A stretch of DNA of 64,000 bases from Thalassospira lucentensis MCCC 1A00383 = DSM 14000 (GCF_000421265.1 NZ_ATWN01000006.1:248001-312000), one strand, 5' to 3'; positions 1 to 9,332 are shown, numbered from the stretch's first letter. A program made the numbers and translations. The notes: a model not told the origin generated them from the letters alone.

Positions 1-302
1 TCAAGCTCAGCGCTGAACGCCGTTGACTGTTTTGCATCATTCTCGTTTGAGTTACCCAACCAATGGACTTCTTTGGAATCCTGATTGTGTTTGTGCGCAA
101 AAAACGAGGCAGGAATGTGTCGCGATAAGGGAAAGAATTCGCAGTCCCCCATAACACACCCTACACGTATGATCTGAATTACGCCCATCCACCCTATACG
201 CAAAGCGGCATTTTTGCATGGGCTATCGTACTGTAATGCGTGGATTTCCGCCTTGACAGAACCGTGACTTTAAATGGCAAGCTGTGCATTTATGCCGTCC
301 AT
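1..302. other. Left-edge intergenic stretch
   Basis: I see no convincing gene here on either strand. The stretch lies beyond the terminator of the leftward ggt operon. It could be the promoter region of a gene outside the window. No clear promoter pair or repeat stands out. Confidence 0.5.
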
Positions 303-334
303 AAAAAAGGGTCGGCCCATTTCAGGGCCGACCC
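303..334 (-). terminator. Rho-independent terminator of the tctCBA-ggt operon
   Basis: A perfect 10-bp stem (309-318 paired with 325-334) with a 6-nt loop is followed on the minus strand by six U residues (complement of 303-308). It lies 43 bp past the ggt stop and marks the end of the leftward operon. Confidence 0.9.
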
Positions 335-377
335 GGACTTCAGATGACTGCGAATGCCGATCTGAAAGACCTCTTAA

Positions 378-1976
378 TCAATAGCCAACCGCACAGCCAT
401 CCTTGCGCGGATCGGATCCCGCAACATAGCCAACATCGGTTTTGGCGATCAATTGTGCGCCCCCAAACCCGAAATTGGTGCTGTCTGGTGTTTCGACCGC
501 AATGGCGTGGCCCTTGGCCTTCAACCCGTCAATGACGTCTGCACCAAGCGATGCTTCGACCGCGACTTCAAGTCCCGAAAGCGCCTGCCAGCGCGGTGCA
601 TCAACAGCCGTTTGCGGGTCCTGCCCCCAAAGCTGGGTGCGCAGGGTCATTTGCAAATGGCCTTGTGACTGCATCGGACCACCCATGACGCCAAAGCTCA
701 TCACCGGATTGCCGTCATCGCCCATCAGGAACGCCGGAATGATCGTCTGGAACGGACGTTTTCCGCCCGCAACATGGTTGGGGTGCCCCGGCGTCAGGCT
801 AAAGCCATGACCGCGGTTTTGCAGGCTGATCGACGTGCCCGGCACCACAACGCCCGAGCCAAAGCCCATATAGTTCGACTGAATAAACGACACCATCATG
901 CCGTTTTCATCAGCTGCGGTGACATAGACAGTCCCACCATGCTTGGGCGCACCGGCCTTGAAATCCTGGGCGGTATTCGTATCAATCAGTGCAGCACGTG
1001 ATTTCAGATACTCATCAGACAAAAGATGTTCGACCGTCACATCGGTCATATAATCCAGATCGGCGACATAGGCGCGCATATCGGCAAACGCCAGTTTCAT
1101 CGCCTCAATCTCAAGATGCAGCGCCTCGACCGAGTCGGACTCATAATCAGAAATGTTGGTGTGGCGCAAAATGCCCAAGGCAATCAGGGCCGAAATCCCC
1201 TGCCCGTTTGGCGGGATTTCATGCAGCTTCACCTTGCCAAAGCTTTGCGAGATTGTGCCAACCCAGTCGGCCTTGTGATTGGCAAGGTCGTCTTCGGAAA
1301 GGGCTGCCCCATTTTCCTTGGCAAAGGCGGCGATTTTGGCCGCCAGTTTACCACGGTAAAAGCTTTCGCCCTTGGTCTCGGCAATATCAATCAGGCTGTC
1401 GGCGGCGGCTTTATTGACAAACAACTCACCGGCCTTGGGCGCCTTACCGCTGGGCAGGAACGCCTCGGCAAAACCGGGTTGTTTGCCCAGCGTCTGACCG
1501 CCTTTTTCCCATAAGGTCGCAATGATCGGGGAAACGGCAAAGCCACGTGATGCATATTCAACAGCCGGTTCGAACAGCTTTTCAAACGGCAGCTTGCCAA
1601 ATTTATCGGAAATTTCGCGCCATGCGGAAACGGCCCCCGGCGTTGTCACCGATTCCCAACCGCGCTGGGGCATTTTATCAGCCCCGGCAAACCGTTCCGG
1701 AGTCCATGCCCCGGGCGCACGACCAGATGCATTCAACCCATGCAGTTCCTTGCCATCCCAGATGATGGCATAGGCGTCCGAGCCCAGACCATTGCCGGTC
1801 GGCTCCACCACGGTCAGTGCAATGGCCGATGCCAGCGCGGCATCCGCCGCATTGCCCCCGGCAAGCAACATGCGCAAACCGGCCTGTGCGGCCAGAGGTT
1901 GGGACGTGGAAACGATGTTGCGCGCCAAAACCGGTGACCGGCGTGAGGCATAAAGCGCGTCATGACGAAGTTTCAT
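378..1976 (-). CDS. Gamma-glutamyltransferase family protein (Ntn hydrolase)
   Basis: This 532-aa protein belongs to the gamma-glutamyltranspeptidase family. These are autoprocessing N-terminal-nucleophile hydrolases that cleave or transfer gamma-glutamyl groups or hydrolyse related amides. The N-terminal part has the family signature around the GGNAADAA motif (residues 40-47). The predicted nucleophile is Thr349 in HGGTVYVTAAD, followed by FGSGVVVPGT, which resembles the YwrD/HpxW-like branch more than E. coli Ggt. No signal peptide is seen, so it is probably cytoplasmic, unlike the periplasmic classical enzyme. The start has a good ribosome site (GGAGACTCCA then ATG). It is the last gene of a leftward operon 9 bp after tctA, so it may process what the transporter imports. 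Oxamate amidohydrolase (HpxW) is a plausible alternative function. The family is secure; the substrate is unknown. Confidence 0.88.
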   Translation of the reverse strand: MKLRHDALYASRRSPVLARNIVSTSQPLAAQAGLRMLLAGGNAADAALASAIALTVVEPTGNGLGSDAYAIIWDGKELHGLNASGRAPGAWTPERFAGADKMPQRGWESVTTPGAVSAWREISDKFGKLPFEKLFEPAVEYASRGFAVSPIIATLWEKGGQTLGKQPGFAEAFLPSGKAPKAGELFVNKAAADSLIDIAETKGESFYRGKLAAKIAAFAKENGAALSEDDLANHKADWVGTISQSFGKVKLHEIPPNGQGISALIALGILRHTNISDYESDSVEALHLEIEAMKLAFADMRAYVADLDYMTDVTVEHLLSDEYLKSRAALIDTNTAQDFKAGAPKHGGTVYVTAADENGMMVSFIQSNYMGFGSGVVVPGTSISLQNRGHGFSLTPGHPNHVAGGKRPFQTIIPAFLMGDDGNPVMSFGVMGGPMQSQGHLQMTLRTQLWGQDPQTAVDAPRWQALSGLEVAVEASLGADVIDGLKAKGHAIAVETPDSTNFGFGGAQLIAKTDVGYVAGSDPRKDGCAVGY

Positions 1977-1985
1977 TGGAGTCTC

Positions 1986-3509
1986 CTAATCGCCGTCTTG
2001 TTCATCGGTGACAGCGCGGTTTTTCTTACGCATCTTCAAAACAGACCGGATGCTGAAAATGACAGACAGCAAGGCTGCGGCCAGTAGCACGGCTGAAATC
2101 GGGCGGGTAAAGAACACCGTCCAGTCGCCGTCACTCATCAAGGCACGGCGCAGGTTGGTTTCGGCAATCGGTCCCAAAATCACGCCCAGCACCAAAGGTG
2201 CCAACGGGTAATCAAGCGATTTAAGCCCATAGCCAACCAGACCAATCGCACCAAGCAGATACAGGTCCGTTACACGGTTATTGAGCGCAAACGCCCCAAT
2301 CACACAGCAAATCATCACGGTCGGCACGATGAACTGCTTGGGAATGTCGGTCACGCGCAGGAACAGACGCATCGACAACACACACACCACCAGCATCATC
2401 AATGACGCCACAATCATGGCAATGAACATACCATACGCCAGATCGGCATTATCCATGATCAAACGCGGGCCAACCGAAATGCCGTGCACCATCAGGGCCG
2501 CCATCAGGATCGCATCAACCGCTGATCCGGGAATGCCCAATGCAATCATCGGGATCAAACCGCCACCGGCCGTCGCAGAGTTCCCGGCTTCCGACGCGAT
2601 CACGCCATCTGGCGTGCCCTTGCCGAATTCTTCGGGGGTTTTGGAGCTGCGTTTGGCCTGATCATAGGCCAGAAGGTTGGCAATCGAGCCACCTGCACCG
2701 GGCAATGCACCAATAAACACCCCAATCAGGGAGGACCGAATAAGGTTCACCGGATGCATCAGAACTTCGCGCATCACGGCCCAGGTTTTGAATTCGATCA
2801 CATCGGGGATCAACGCCCCCTTGGTTTCTGATTTGCCATCATCTTCGACTTCACCCATCAGCTGGCTGATGGCAAAGATGCCGATCAAGACAATCAGAAA
2901 CGGCAGGCCGGGCATCAGAATGTCCGAGTCAAACGTCAAACGCGGACGTCCCATCATCGGATCGGGCCCAACGGTCGCCAGACCAAGGCCAATCACACCG
3001 GCAATCAGGCCACGCATCAGTGAATTACCGACAAGCGATGCAACAATCGTCAGCGCAAACACGATCAACGAGAAATATTCCCACGGGCCCAGCTTAACCG
3101 CGATCAGGGCCAATGGCGGTGCGGCAACAATCAGAATGATGGTCGAAATGATCGTTCCAAAGAAAGATGACCAGACCCCCAGCGAAAGCGCACGCCCCGG
3201 TTCCCCGCCCCGCGCCATCGGATAGGCGTCAAAGGTGGTGGCAACCGAACTTGGTGTTCCGGGAATCCCCAAAAGGGCCGCACTGATCAGCCCGCCGGTA
3301 TAGCCACCGACATAGACCGACAGCATCACCGAAACGCCCTGCAACGGATCCATGGCGAAGGTCAGCGGCAAGGTCAGAATGATTGCCATCGTAACCGTAA
3401 AGCCCGGAATGGCCGCCGCAACGATCCCGGCAACGGAACCAATCAGCATATAAATCAGGGTATCGAATGCGAAAACCTGATGGGCACCGGCAAGAAATGC
3501 ATCCAGCAT
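1986..3509 (-). CDS. tctA: Tripartite tricarboxylate transporter, large permease (TctA)
   Basis: This 507-aa polytopic membrane protein is of the TctA family, the large 12-TM-type subunit of the TTT (TctCBA) secondary transporters, which import carboxylates using a periplasmic binding protein. It has the expected family length. The conserved early segment GIPGTPSSVATTFDAYP and the later glycine-rich AGGGLIPMIALGIPGS region resemble the duplicated signature loops of TctA. It sits 15 bp downstream of tctB and 9 bp upstream of the ggt-like gene, all leftward. The transported compound cannot be read from the sequence. Confidence 0.93.
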   Translation of the reverse strand: MLDAFLAGAHQVFAFDTLIYMLIGSVAGIVAAAIPGFTVTMAIILTLPLTFAMDPLQGVSVMLSVYVGGYTGGLISAALLGIPGTPSSVATTFDAYPMARGGEPGRALSLGVWSSFFGTIISTIILIVAAPPLALIAVKLGPWEYFSLIVFALTIVASLVGNSLMRGLIAGVIGLGLATVGPDPMMGRPRLTFDSDILMPGLPFLIVLIGIFAISQLMGEVEDDGKSETKGALIPDVIEFKTWAVMREVLMHPVNLIRSSLIGVFIGALPGAGGSIANLLAYDQAKRSSKTPEEFGKGTPDGVIASEAGNSATAGGGLIPMIALGIPGSAVDAILMAALMVHGISVGPRLIMDNADLAYGMFIAMIVASLMMLVVCVLSMRLFLRVTDIPKQFIVPTVMICCVIGAFALNNRVTDLYLLGAIGLVGYGLKSLDYPLAPLVLGVILGPIAETNLRRALMSDGDWTVFFTRPISAVLLAAALLSVIFSIRSVLKMRKKNRAVTDEQDGD

Positions 3510-3524
3510 GATCGTAAACTTCTG

Positions 3525-4076
3525 TTAGCCCGCGAACAGTACGCCGCGCGGGAGAAACACGTTAAAGACTTCGGCAAACAGCAGATTCAAGCCAACCGAG
3601 AAAATCAGGGCGGCGATCAGGGACTGAATGACGGTCTTTTTCGAAATACCTGCGATCATAAGCTGTGTGATCAGCAGAAACACAAAGGTCGCCAGCGAAA
3701 ATCCGGCATAGGGCAAAACGCCAAGGTAGATCACCAGCAAGCCAAACAGCGCAAAGGCAAACCGGCGCACCTTGAGCCATTCAGCCAAAGCCGCGCCAAG
3801 ACCACTTAGGTGACCGGTCTTGCGAAGATCAATGACGGTCCGAACTGCCGAAATCAGGCACAAGACCGCCAGAACGGCAAAAACCAGCTTGGGGAACGAT
3901 CCCGCACCAAGTGGTTCCCAGCGTGATGTCGGCAACGCACTCGCCCGGACGGACAGATAAACCGACCCCAAACCAAATACGATGTATGAAATCAGCCGTG
4001 CGAATTCTGCCCTTGCACGAGAAGCAGCGGATGCATCTGCACCCGCTGCTGCTGATTTCTCAGTCCCGTTCGTCAT
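3525..4076 (-). CDS. tctB: Tripartite tricarboxylate transporter, small permease (TctB)
   Basis: This 183-aa membrane protein has about four hydrophobic segments after a short Ala/Ser-rich N-terminus, matching the small TctB subunit of TTT transporters in size and position. The start codon overlaps the tctC stop by 4 bp (ATGA), indicating translational coupling. TctB sequences are poorly conserved, so the call rests mainly on topology, length and the flanking tctC and tctA genes. Confidence 0.85.
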   Translation of the reverse strand: MTNGTEKSAAAGADASAASRARAEFARLISYIVFGLGSVYLSVRASALPTSRWEPLGAGSFPKLVFAVLAVLCLISAVRTVIDLRKTGHLSGLGAALAEWLKVRRFAFALFGLLVIYLGVLPYAGFSLATFVFLLITQLMIAGISKKTVIQSLIAALIFSVGLNLLFAEVFNVFLPRGVLFAG

Positions 4077-5017
4077 CCTGCGAGCTTGCCAACCAGACGG
4101 TTAACAGTTTCAGACAGTTTGCCGAGATAGGCTTTGTATGCATCCTGACCAAGGAAGACCGGCTCGGAACCAACATTTTTGATTTTGGTCCGGACGTCTT
4201 CGTTCTGCATGACTTTTTCCAGATGTGCTTCAAGCGCATCTGCAACATCCTGCGGCGTGCCTTTCGGAAGAACAACACCACGGGTCACTGCAAGATCAAG
4301 ATCCTGACCAAGTTCCTTGAAGGTCCGAACATCAGGCTCTTCGGCGGTACGTTCTGGCATGCCAACAGCGGCAAAGATCAAATCGCCATTTTCAACAAAC
4401 TGACCCGCCGATGAAACGTCACCGATGGCAACGTCGATGTTGCCACCAACCAGTGCACGGATACGCTGACCGGTACCTTCATACCCGACATAGGAAAACT
4501 GAATGTCAAAAGCATCTTCGATCATGGCCATGTGCAAATGCGGCACACCGGCAAGGGTCACACCGGCACGAACGGCACCCGGATGTTCTTTGGCATAGGC
4601 AACCATTTCTTCAAAGGTCGAGAAATTGTCGTTCTTTGACAGCGTCAGATACTGCGGCGACGAGGTCACCAGCGCGATCGGCATGAAGCTGTCCCAGTTC
4701 AGGTCCGTAATGCCGGTACCGTTTGAGATCAGAAGGCCTTCGTGGATCTGCGAAATCGTGTAGCCATCTGCCGGACGTTTGGCGAATTCTGCCAAACCAA
4801 CATTGCCGCCAACGCCGGGCATGTTGATCACCGGAACAGCCTGACCGGTTTCTTCGGCAAGACCCTGTGCAACAAGACGCATCTGCGTATCACTGCCGCC
4901 ACCCGGGCCCCATGGGACGATGAATTCAATTGGTTTCGTCGGATAGTCTTGCGCCTGCGCCGGACCGGCAATGGCAGCAGCCATCAAACCGGCGGCAACG
5001 GCAATCTTGCGGAACAT
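4073..5017 (-). CDS. tctC: TTT transporter periplasmic binding protein (TctC/Bug family)
   Basis: This 314-aa substrate-binding protein is of the Bug/TctC family. It has a Sec signal peptide of about 22 residues ending in AQA before QDYPTKPIEFIVPW, the usual mature N-terminus of Bug proteins. The GPGGGSDTQMR segment matches the conserved ligand-carboxylate loop. I prefer the ATG at 5017 over an upstream start at 5050. A strong AGGAGG lies just upstream of 5017, and the signal peptide begins there. It is the first gene of the tctC-tctB-tctA-ggt operon. Bug proteins bind varied carboxylates, amino acids or related acids, so the ligand is open. Confidence 0.92.
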   Translation of the reverse strand: MFRKIAVAAGLMAAAIAGPAQAQDYPTKPIEFIVPWGPGGGSDTQMRLVAQGLAEETGQAVPVINMPGVGGNVGLAEFAKRPADGYTISQIHEGLLISNGTGITDLNWDSFMPIALVTSSPQYLTLSKNDNFSTFEEMVAYAKEHPGAVRAGVTLAGVPHLHMAMIEDAFDIQFSYVGYEGTGQRIRALVGGNIDVAIGDVSSAGQFVENGDLIFAAVGMPERTAEEPDVRTFKELGQDLDLAVTRGVVLPKGTPQDVADALEAHLEKVMQNEDVRTKIKNVGSEPVFLGQDAYKAYLGKLSETVNRLVGKLAG

Positions 5018-5274
5018 GGTAAGTGCCTCCTGATGAGTTATTCGAATCAATCAAAACCAATTAAATTTTGGTTCCATCATTTTGTCGGCATATTGTTGTC
5101 ATCTGAATATTGTATTCGCAAGCCTAAAAACGCATTTATGCGTATTTTTCGCGATATTTCACGTATTGTTGCGCAAATTTATTGCCAATCTGTAATCACT
5201 GGCGTTAGTACCTATACAGATGTAATCGCAAAATTGGTTTGGATTGGTTTGAGATGATTGAAATTGAAGGCACC
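5018..5274. promoter_or_regulatory. Divergent promoter region tctC / tauE-like
   Basis: This AT-rich intergenic region separates two divergent transcription units and must carry both promoters. It holds a perfect 14-bp palindrome at 5130-5143 (ACGCATTTATGCGT). It also holds an AACCAA/TTGGTT inverted repeat at 5055-5073 and a direct repeat of ATTGGTTT at 5234-5241 and 5244-5251. A GntR gene lies close by, so some of these may be operators. No binding is shown. Confidence 0.5.
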
Positions 5275-6087
5275 ATGAGCCTCTATCTGGTTTGGGGCGC
5301 TGCCATGCTGTTTGCCGGCGTTGTCGGTGGGATCATGGCCGGGCTTCTTGGTGTGGGCGGCGGCATTGTTATTGTGCCGGTGCTCTATCACTTTTTGACC
5401 ACCATGGGGGTCGACGAGTCGCTGCGCATGCAGGTCGCGGTCGCCACCTCGTTAACGACAATCATCGCCACCGCCATCTCATCCACCCGAAGCCATTATA
5501 AGAAAGGGTCGGTTGATACGGCCCTTCTGAAACACTGGGGACCGGCCATTATCGTTGGTGTGATCATTGGGACCGCCATTGGCGGCCTTGCCGATGGTCG
5601 GGTTCTGACAATTGTGTTTGCCGTTGTTGCCCTTCTGGTGGCCGCCAACATGATCCTGGTCAAAGACCGCGAAACGGATGAGGCCAAAAATCCACCGAAA
5701 TCAGTCTGGGCCGTACTGGGTGTGATTGCCGGTAGCCTGTCGGCCATGATGGGAATTGGTGGCGGCACGATTTGTGTGCCGGTGCTCAACTTCCTTGGCT
5801 ATGACATCCGCCGTGCGGTTGGCACGTCTGCGGCCATCGGTTTGATCATCGCCATCCCCGGCACGATTGGCTATGCCATGTCCGGTATTGGTGTTGACGG
5901 GCGCCCGCCCTTCTCAATCGGCTATGTCAATGTTCTGGCCGCCGCCCTTTTGATCCCGATGACCGTGCTCTGTGCACCAATTGGCGCACGCATTGCCCAC
6001 ACCATTCCACGCCGGGCATTGCGCATGTGTTTTGGCCTGTTTCTGGCTGTGACATCATTGCGGATGTTCTATGATCTGATTAACTGA
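5275..6087 (+). CDS. TauE/SafE family (sulfite exporter-like) membrane permease
   Basis: This 270-aa protein of the TauE/SafE (DUF81) family has about eight membrane segments in two repeats. Each repeat carries the glycine-rich signature: GLLGVGGGIVIVPVL near the N-terminus and MMGIGGGTICVPVL in the second half. Family members move organic or sulfur-containing anions across the inner membrane. The ATG at 5275 is preferred over 5239 because GAAGG precedes it and the hydrophobic segment starts there. It is divergent from tctCBA-ggt and followed by a GntR regulator, so it may export or import a product of the same pathway. The substrate is unknown. Confidence 0.88.
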   Translation: MSLYLVWGAAMLFAGVVGGIMAGLLGVGGGIVIVPVLYHFLTTMGVDESLRMQVAVATSLTTIIATAISSTRSHYKKGSVDTALLKHWGPAIIVGVIIGTAIGGLADGRVLTIVFAVVALLVAANMILVKDRETDEAKNPPKSVWAVLGVIAGSLSAMMGIGGGTICVPVLNFLGYDIRRAVGTSAAIGLIIAIPGTIGYAMSGIGVDGRPPFSIGYVNVLAAALLIPMTVLCAPIGARIAHTIPRRALRMCFGLFLAVTSLRMFYDLIN

Positions 6088-6197
6088 TATCAGTTCAGAC
6101 AAACGTCAAAGCCGAACCAGTCCTCTGGGAAATGACGCCGCAAAAAATGGGTGCGGATTGGTTCGGAATAGGGATCGCCATAAAAAGAATAACGACC

Positions 6198-6869
6198 ATG
6201 CATGATATCGCGACACAGGGACTGGCCGAGAAACTCAAAGCGGGTTTCACCGATGGCAGCTTCGTCAAAGACGGGCGCGTCATTGCAGAACGTCACCTTG
6301 CGCAGCAACTTGATGTTGGCCGCCGCGCCCTTCGCAAGGCATTTGATTTGCTTGAGGCCGAAGGCATCATCTGGCGCCGTCAGGGACAAGGGACCTTTGT
6401 TGGCACCCCGCCAACCCCACGCCTGCGCAAGCTTGAAGGCATCGCCACCAAAACCAGCCCGTTCGAAATCATGGAAGTTCGTCAGGAAATCGAACCGTCC
6501 ATGGCCCGCTTTGCCGCCCTTCGTGCGTCACAGGGCGATATTGATGCCATGCGCACCATGGTCGAACACGCCGCCCGCGCGATCACACAGGGCGAGTATG
6601 AAAAATGGGATGCGGCCTTTCACCAGAAACTGGCGGAATCGGTTAAAAACACCTTGTTTCTGGCGGTGTTTGAGGCCGTCAATGCCGTGCGACGTGATGC
6701 GGCATGGGCCCGCATGCGCGAAAGCAGCCATTCCGGCAGCCTGATCAATGACCTAAGTCGGCAACACCGTGAAATTGTCGATGCGATTGAACAGCGTGAC
6801 CCCAAACGTGCAGAAGACGCCATGCGTCGCCATCTGGCACAGGTCGAACAGGCCCTAAAACAAAGCTGA
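6198..6869 (+). CDS. GntR family regulator, FCD (FadR-type) subfamily
   Basis: This 223-aa regulator has an N-terminal winged helix (ERHLAQQLDVGRRALRKAFD, then RRQGQGTFVG) and an all-helical FCD ligand-binding domain. The usual FCD metal ligands are visible as the ExxxR region near EVRQEIEPSMA and the histidines of FHQKL and RQHREIVDAI. FCD regulators usually sense organic acids. The ORF is open from 6132, but the ATG at 6198 fits the expected start of the DNA-binding domain. It follows the TauE-like gene by about 110 bp and converges on the racemase gene. It probably controls the tctCBA-ggt unit, the tauE-like unit, or both. Confidence 0.88.
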   Translation: MHDIATQGLAEKLKAGFTDGSFVKDGRVIAERHLAQQLDVGRRALRKAFDLLEAEGIIWRRQGQGTFVGTPPTPRLRKLEGIATKTSPFEIMEVRQEIEPSMARFAALRASQGDIDAMRTMVEHAARAITQGEYEKWDAAFHQKLAESVKNTLFLAVFEAVNAVRRDAAWARMRESSHSGSLINDLSRQHREIVDAIEQRDPKRAEDAMRRHLAQVEQALKQS

Positions 6870-6880
6870 GCTCTCGTTGC

Positions 6881-7639
6881 TCAACCTTGCGGGGCGAAAC
6901 CGGAAAACATCCCATGATACGTCTTAAGCGGCGGGCTGGCATAGGCCCCGACCTTGCTGGTGTGAAGACCCAGCATCGCCATGGCTTCAATCATCTTGAC
7001 TGCCGCACTGACCCCGTCAATCACCGGCACGCCAAGCTCGTCCTTTAGACGGTCGGCAATATCGGTCATGCCCGCACAGCCCAGAACGATGGCTTCTGAC
7101 CGGTCTTCTGTCAGGCTGGCTTTTGCCTGTTTCTTAAGCGCCTGATAGGCCGCGTCTGCCCCATCGCCTTCGAAATCAAGCGTTCGGACACCCGCCGCCC
7201 GGACAACACATTGCGAGGCCGCGCCATACTTCGCGACCAGATGCTCAAGCGGACGGACCGATACCGGCATCGGAGTGACAATGGCAAAACGCGACGCCAC
7301 GGCGGCGGCCATGCGAAGCGCCCCTTCGCACAGGCCCAAAACCGGCGCGCTGGTCAAACAGCGTGCCGCATCAACCCCGGTATCGTCAAAACAGGCAACC
7401 ACATATCCACCAATCGGATTTGCGATATGATCGGGTGCGGCTTCAAGGTCGCGAATGACTGACAGCAACCCGACACTGGCAAAGGCCTCGTCGTAATATC
7501 CTTCGATGCTGGCCGGGCCAAATTGCGGATTAAGCGCGATGATATCAGTATTCGCGCCAACAATGCTGCGTGCCTGATCACCAACCTTTCGGGTGAACCC
7601 CTCTGAAAGGTTGGGATTGATAACCGCGATCTTGCTCAT
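6881..7639 (-). CDS. Asp/Glu/hydantoin racemase family protein
   Basis: This 252-aa cytoplasmic protein is of the Asp/Glu/hydantoin racemase superfamily, which uses two cysteines for proton transfer. The predicted pair lies in VACFDDTG and VLGCAGM, at the usual positions in the two half-domains. Relatives include hydantoin and allantoin racemases. It is the last gene of the leftward ABC transporter operon, overlapping the permease stop by 4 bp, so it probably acts on the imported compound. Family assignment is firm. Whether the substrate is a hydantoin, allantoin or an amino acid is not known. Confidence 0.88.
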   Translation of the reverse strand: MSKIAVINPNLSEGFTRKVGDQARSIVGANTDIIALNPQFGPASIEGYYDEAFASVGLLSVIRDLEAAPDHIANPIGGYVVACFDDTGVDAARCLTSAPVLGLCEGALRMAAAVASRFAIVTPMPVSVRPLEHLVAKYGAASQCVVRAAGVRTLDFEGDGADAAYQALKKQAKASLTEDRSEAIVLGCAGMTDIADRLKDELGVPVIDGVSAAVKMIEAMAMLGLHTSKVGAYASPPLKTYHGMFSGFAPQG

Positions 7640-8472
7640 GCTTTTTGCCCTTTGCGCATTCTAAGGATCGCCACCGACCCAAGGGCAAGTGCGATCACCA
7701 GGAACGAGAACCCGGTGGTCACCGTGCCCAGCGCATACAGAACTGGCGTCGTGACATTGGTGGTCATGCCATAAATCTCAAGCGGCAGGGTATTAAGCGC
7801 GCCTGCCGTCATCAAAGTGCGGGCAAATTCATCGTAAGACAGGGTAAAGGAAAACATCGCCACCCCGATCAAACTCGGCCCGACCATCGGCAAGACAACA
7901 TATTGAATGGTTTGCCAGTTACTCGCCCCCAAATCACGCGCGGCTTCCTCGTATGACGGATCAAACCGGTTAAACACCGCAAACATGATCAAAAGCCCGA
8001 ACGGGAAGGTCCATGTCAGATGCGCACCAAGGGCAGATGTGAACCATTGTGGTTGCCATTCGATGATGTTGAACAGCAAGCCAATCCCCAGCGAAATCAG
8101 GATCGAGGGCACAATCAAACTGGCAATCGCCAGATAGAACACAATACTGTCGCCCTTAAACCGGCGGCGGAATGCCAGACCGGCCATAAAGGACACAACA
8201 ACCGTCACCACCATGACAATCAGGCCAAGCTTAAGCGACCGTAAAAACGACCCGCCAAAGTCGCCGACCGCCTGACGTTCAAACAGATTGCCAAACCAGT
8301 GGAACGAAAATCCGTTCATCGGGAAGGTCAAACCACCATTCACGCCCTGAAACGACAGGATAAAGATCGTCAGCATCGGCCCATAAAGGAACAGGACAAA
8401 CAGGGTGAAAAACGCGGCAAGGAAGTAAAAACTCGTCGGACGCCGTTCACGGGTCTTGCGCGACATTGCCAT
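7636..8472 (-). CDS. ABC transporter permease, PotC-like
   Basis: This 278-aa inner-membrane permease has six predicted membrane segments. The EAA cytoplasmic loop (YEEAARDLGASNWQTIQYVVLP) contacts the ATPase. It resembles PotC of polyamine importers. An ATG with GGAGC upstream supports the start at 8472. It lies 2 bp after the PotB-like gene and overlaps the racemase start by 4 bp, so the genes are translationally coupled. Confidence 0.92.
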   Translation of the reverse strand: MAMSRKTRERRPTSFYFLAAFFTLFVLFLYGPMLTIFILSFQGVNGGLTFPMNGFSFHWFGNLFERQAVGDFGGSFLRSLKLGLIVMVVTVVVSFMAGLAFRRRFKGDSIVFYLAIASLIVPSILISLGIGLLFNIIEWQPQWFTSALGAHLTWTFPFGLLIMFAVFNRFDPSYEEAARDLGASNWQTIQYVVLPMVGPSLIGVAMFSFTLSYDEFARTLMTAGALNTLPLEIYGMTTNVTTPVLYALGTVTTGFSFLVIALALGSVAILRMRKGQKA

Positions 8473-8474
8473 GA

Positions 8475-9332
8475 TTACAGCTCCTTCCTGATATCAACCA
8501 ACCGTAACAATCCGGTCACGATCAACAGAACCGTAATCAACAGCACCACCGCACTGGCCGCGGCGGCCGGGTATTGCAACAGACCGATTTCATTGGAAAT
8601 CTGCAAACCAACCGATGCACTTTGCCCGCCACTCATCAAACGCACCGTGATGAAATCACCCATCACCACCGTGATGACAAAAATCGATCCGATGGCAATG
8701 CCCGGTTTGGACAGCGGTACGATCACTGATTTTAAGGTTTCAAACCCGCTGGCCCCGGCATCGCGGGCCGCCTCGATCAACGACCGGTCAATTCGCATCA
8801 TCGAATTGAAAATCGGGACCACCATAAACAGCGTATAGAGATGCACATCTGCCAACACGACTGCGAAATCGGAAAACAAAAGGAACTCAAGTGGCTGATC
8901 GACAATGCCCATATTGATCAGGGCGGAGTTCAAAAGCCCGTTGCGCCCCAAAAACGGTATCCACGAAATCATGCGAATGATGTTTGAGGTCCAGAACGGG
9001 ATGGTACACAGCATAAACAGCACGATCTGCCACGTCAGGCTGCGGACATGGAAGGCTAGGAAATAGGCCACCGTAAAGCCGATCAGAAGGGTAAACACCC
9101 ACGTTAAGGCGGCATATTTCAAGGTATTGAGATAGATGCTCCAGGTCACCGAAGACCCAAGCAAGTAACTATAATTTTCTAAAATAAAATCAGGCAGGAT
9201 TCGGTATTCGTCATAATCCCAGAAACTGACAATCACGATGGTCAGCAACGGAATGACAAGAAAGACCGCAAAGATCGCCGCCATTGGCGTGATCAGAAAA
9301 TAAGACGATCGTTTGGACGTATCAGAAGCCAT
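8475..9332 (-). CDS. ABC transporter permease, PotB-like
   Basis: This 285-aa permease has about six membrane segments and an EAA loop (LIEAARDAGASGFETLKSVIVPLS). It resembles PotB of spermidine/putrescine-type importers and would pair with the following PotC-like subunit. It lies about 140 bp downstream of the binding-protein gene, separated by a stable intercistronic hairpin. That spacing is common where the binding protein is made in excess over the membrane parts. Confidence 0.92.
   Translation of the reverse strand: MASDTSKRSSYFLITPMAAIFAVFLVIPLLTIVIVSFWDYDEYRILPDFILENYSYLLGSSVTWSIYLNTLKYAALTWVFTLLIGFTVAYFLAFHVRSLTWQIVLFMLCTIPFWTSNIIRMISWIPFLGRNGLLNSALINMGIVDQPLEFLLFSDFAVVLADVHLYTLFMVVPIFNSMMRIDRSLIEAARDAGASGFETLKSVIVPLSKPGIAIGSIFVITVVMGDFITVRLMSGGQSASVGLQISNEIGLLQYPAAAASAVVLLITVLLIVTGLLRLVDIRKEL

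Noticed and set aside
4742-5257. Plus-strand frame of 171 codons antisense to tctC
   Set aside because: It is the shadow of the well-supported tctC gene and of the intergenic region; no family-like sequence.
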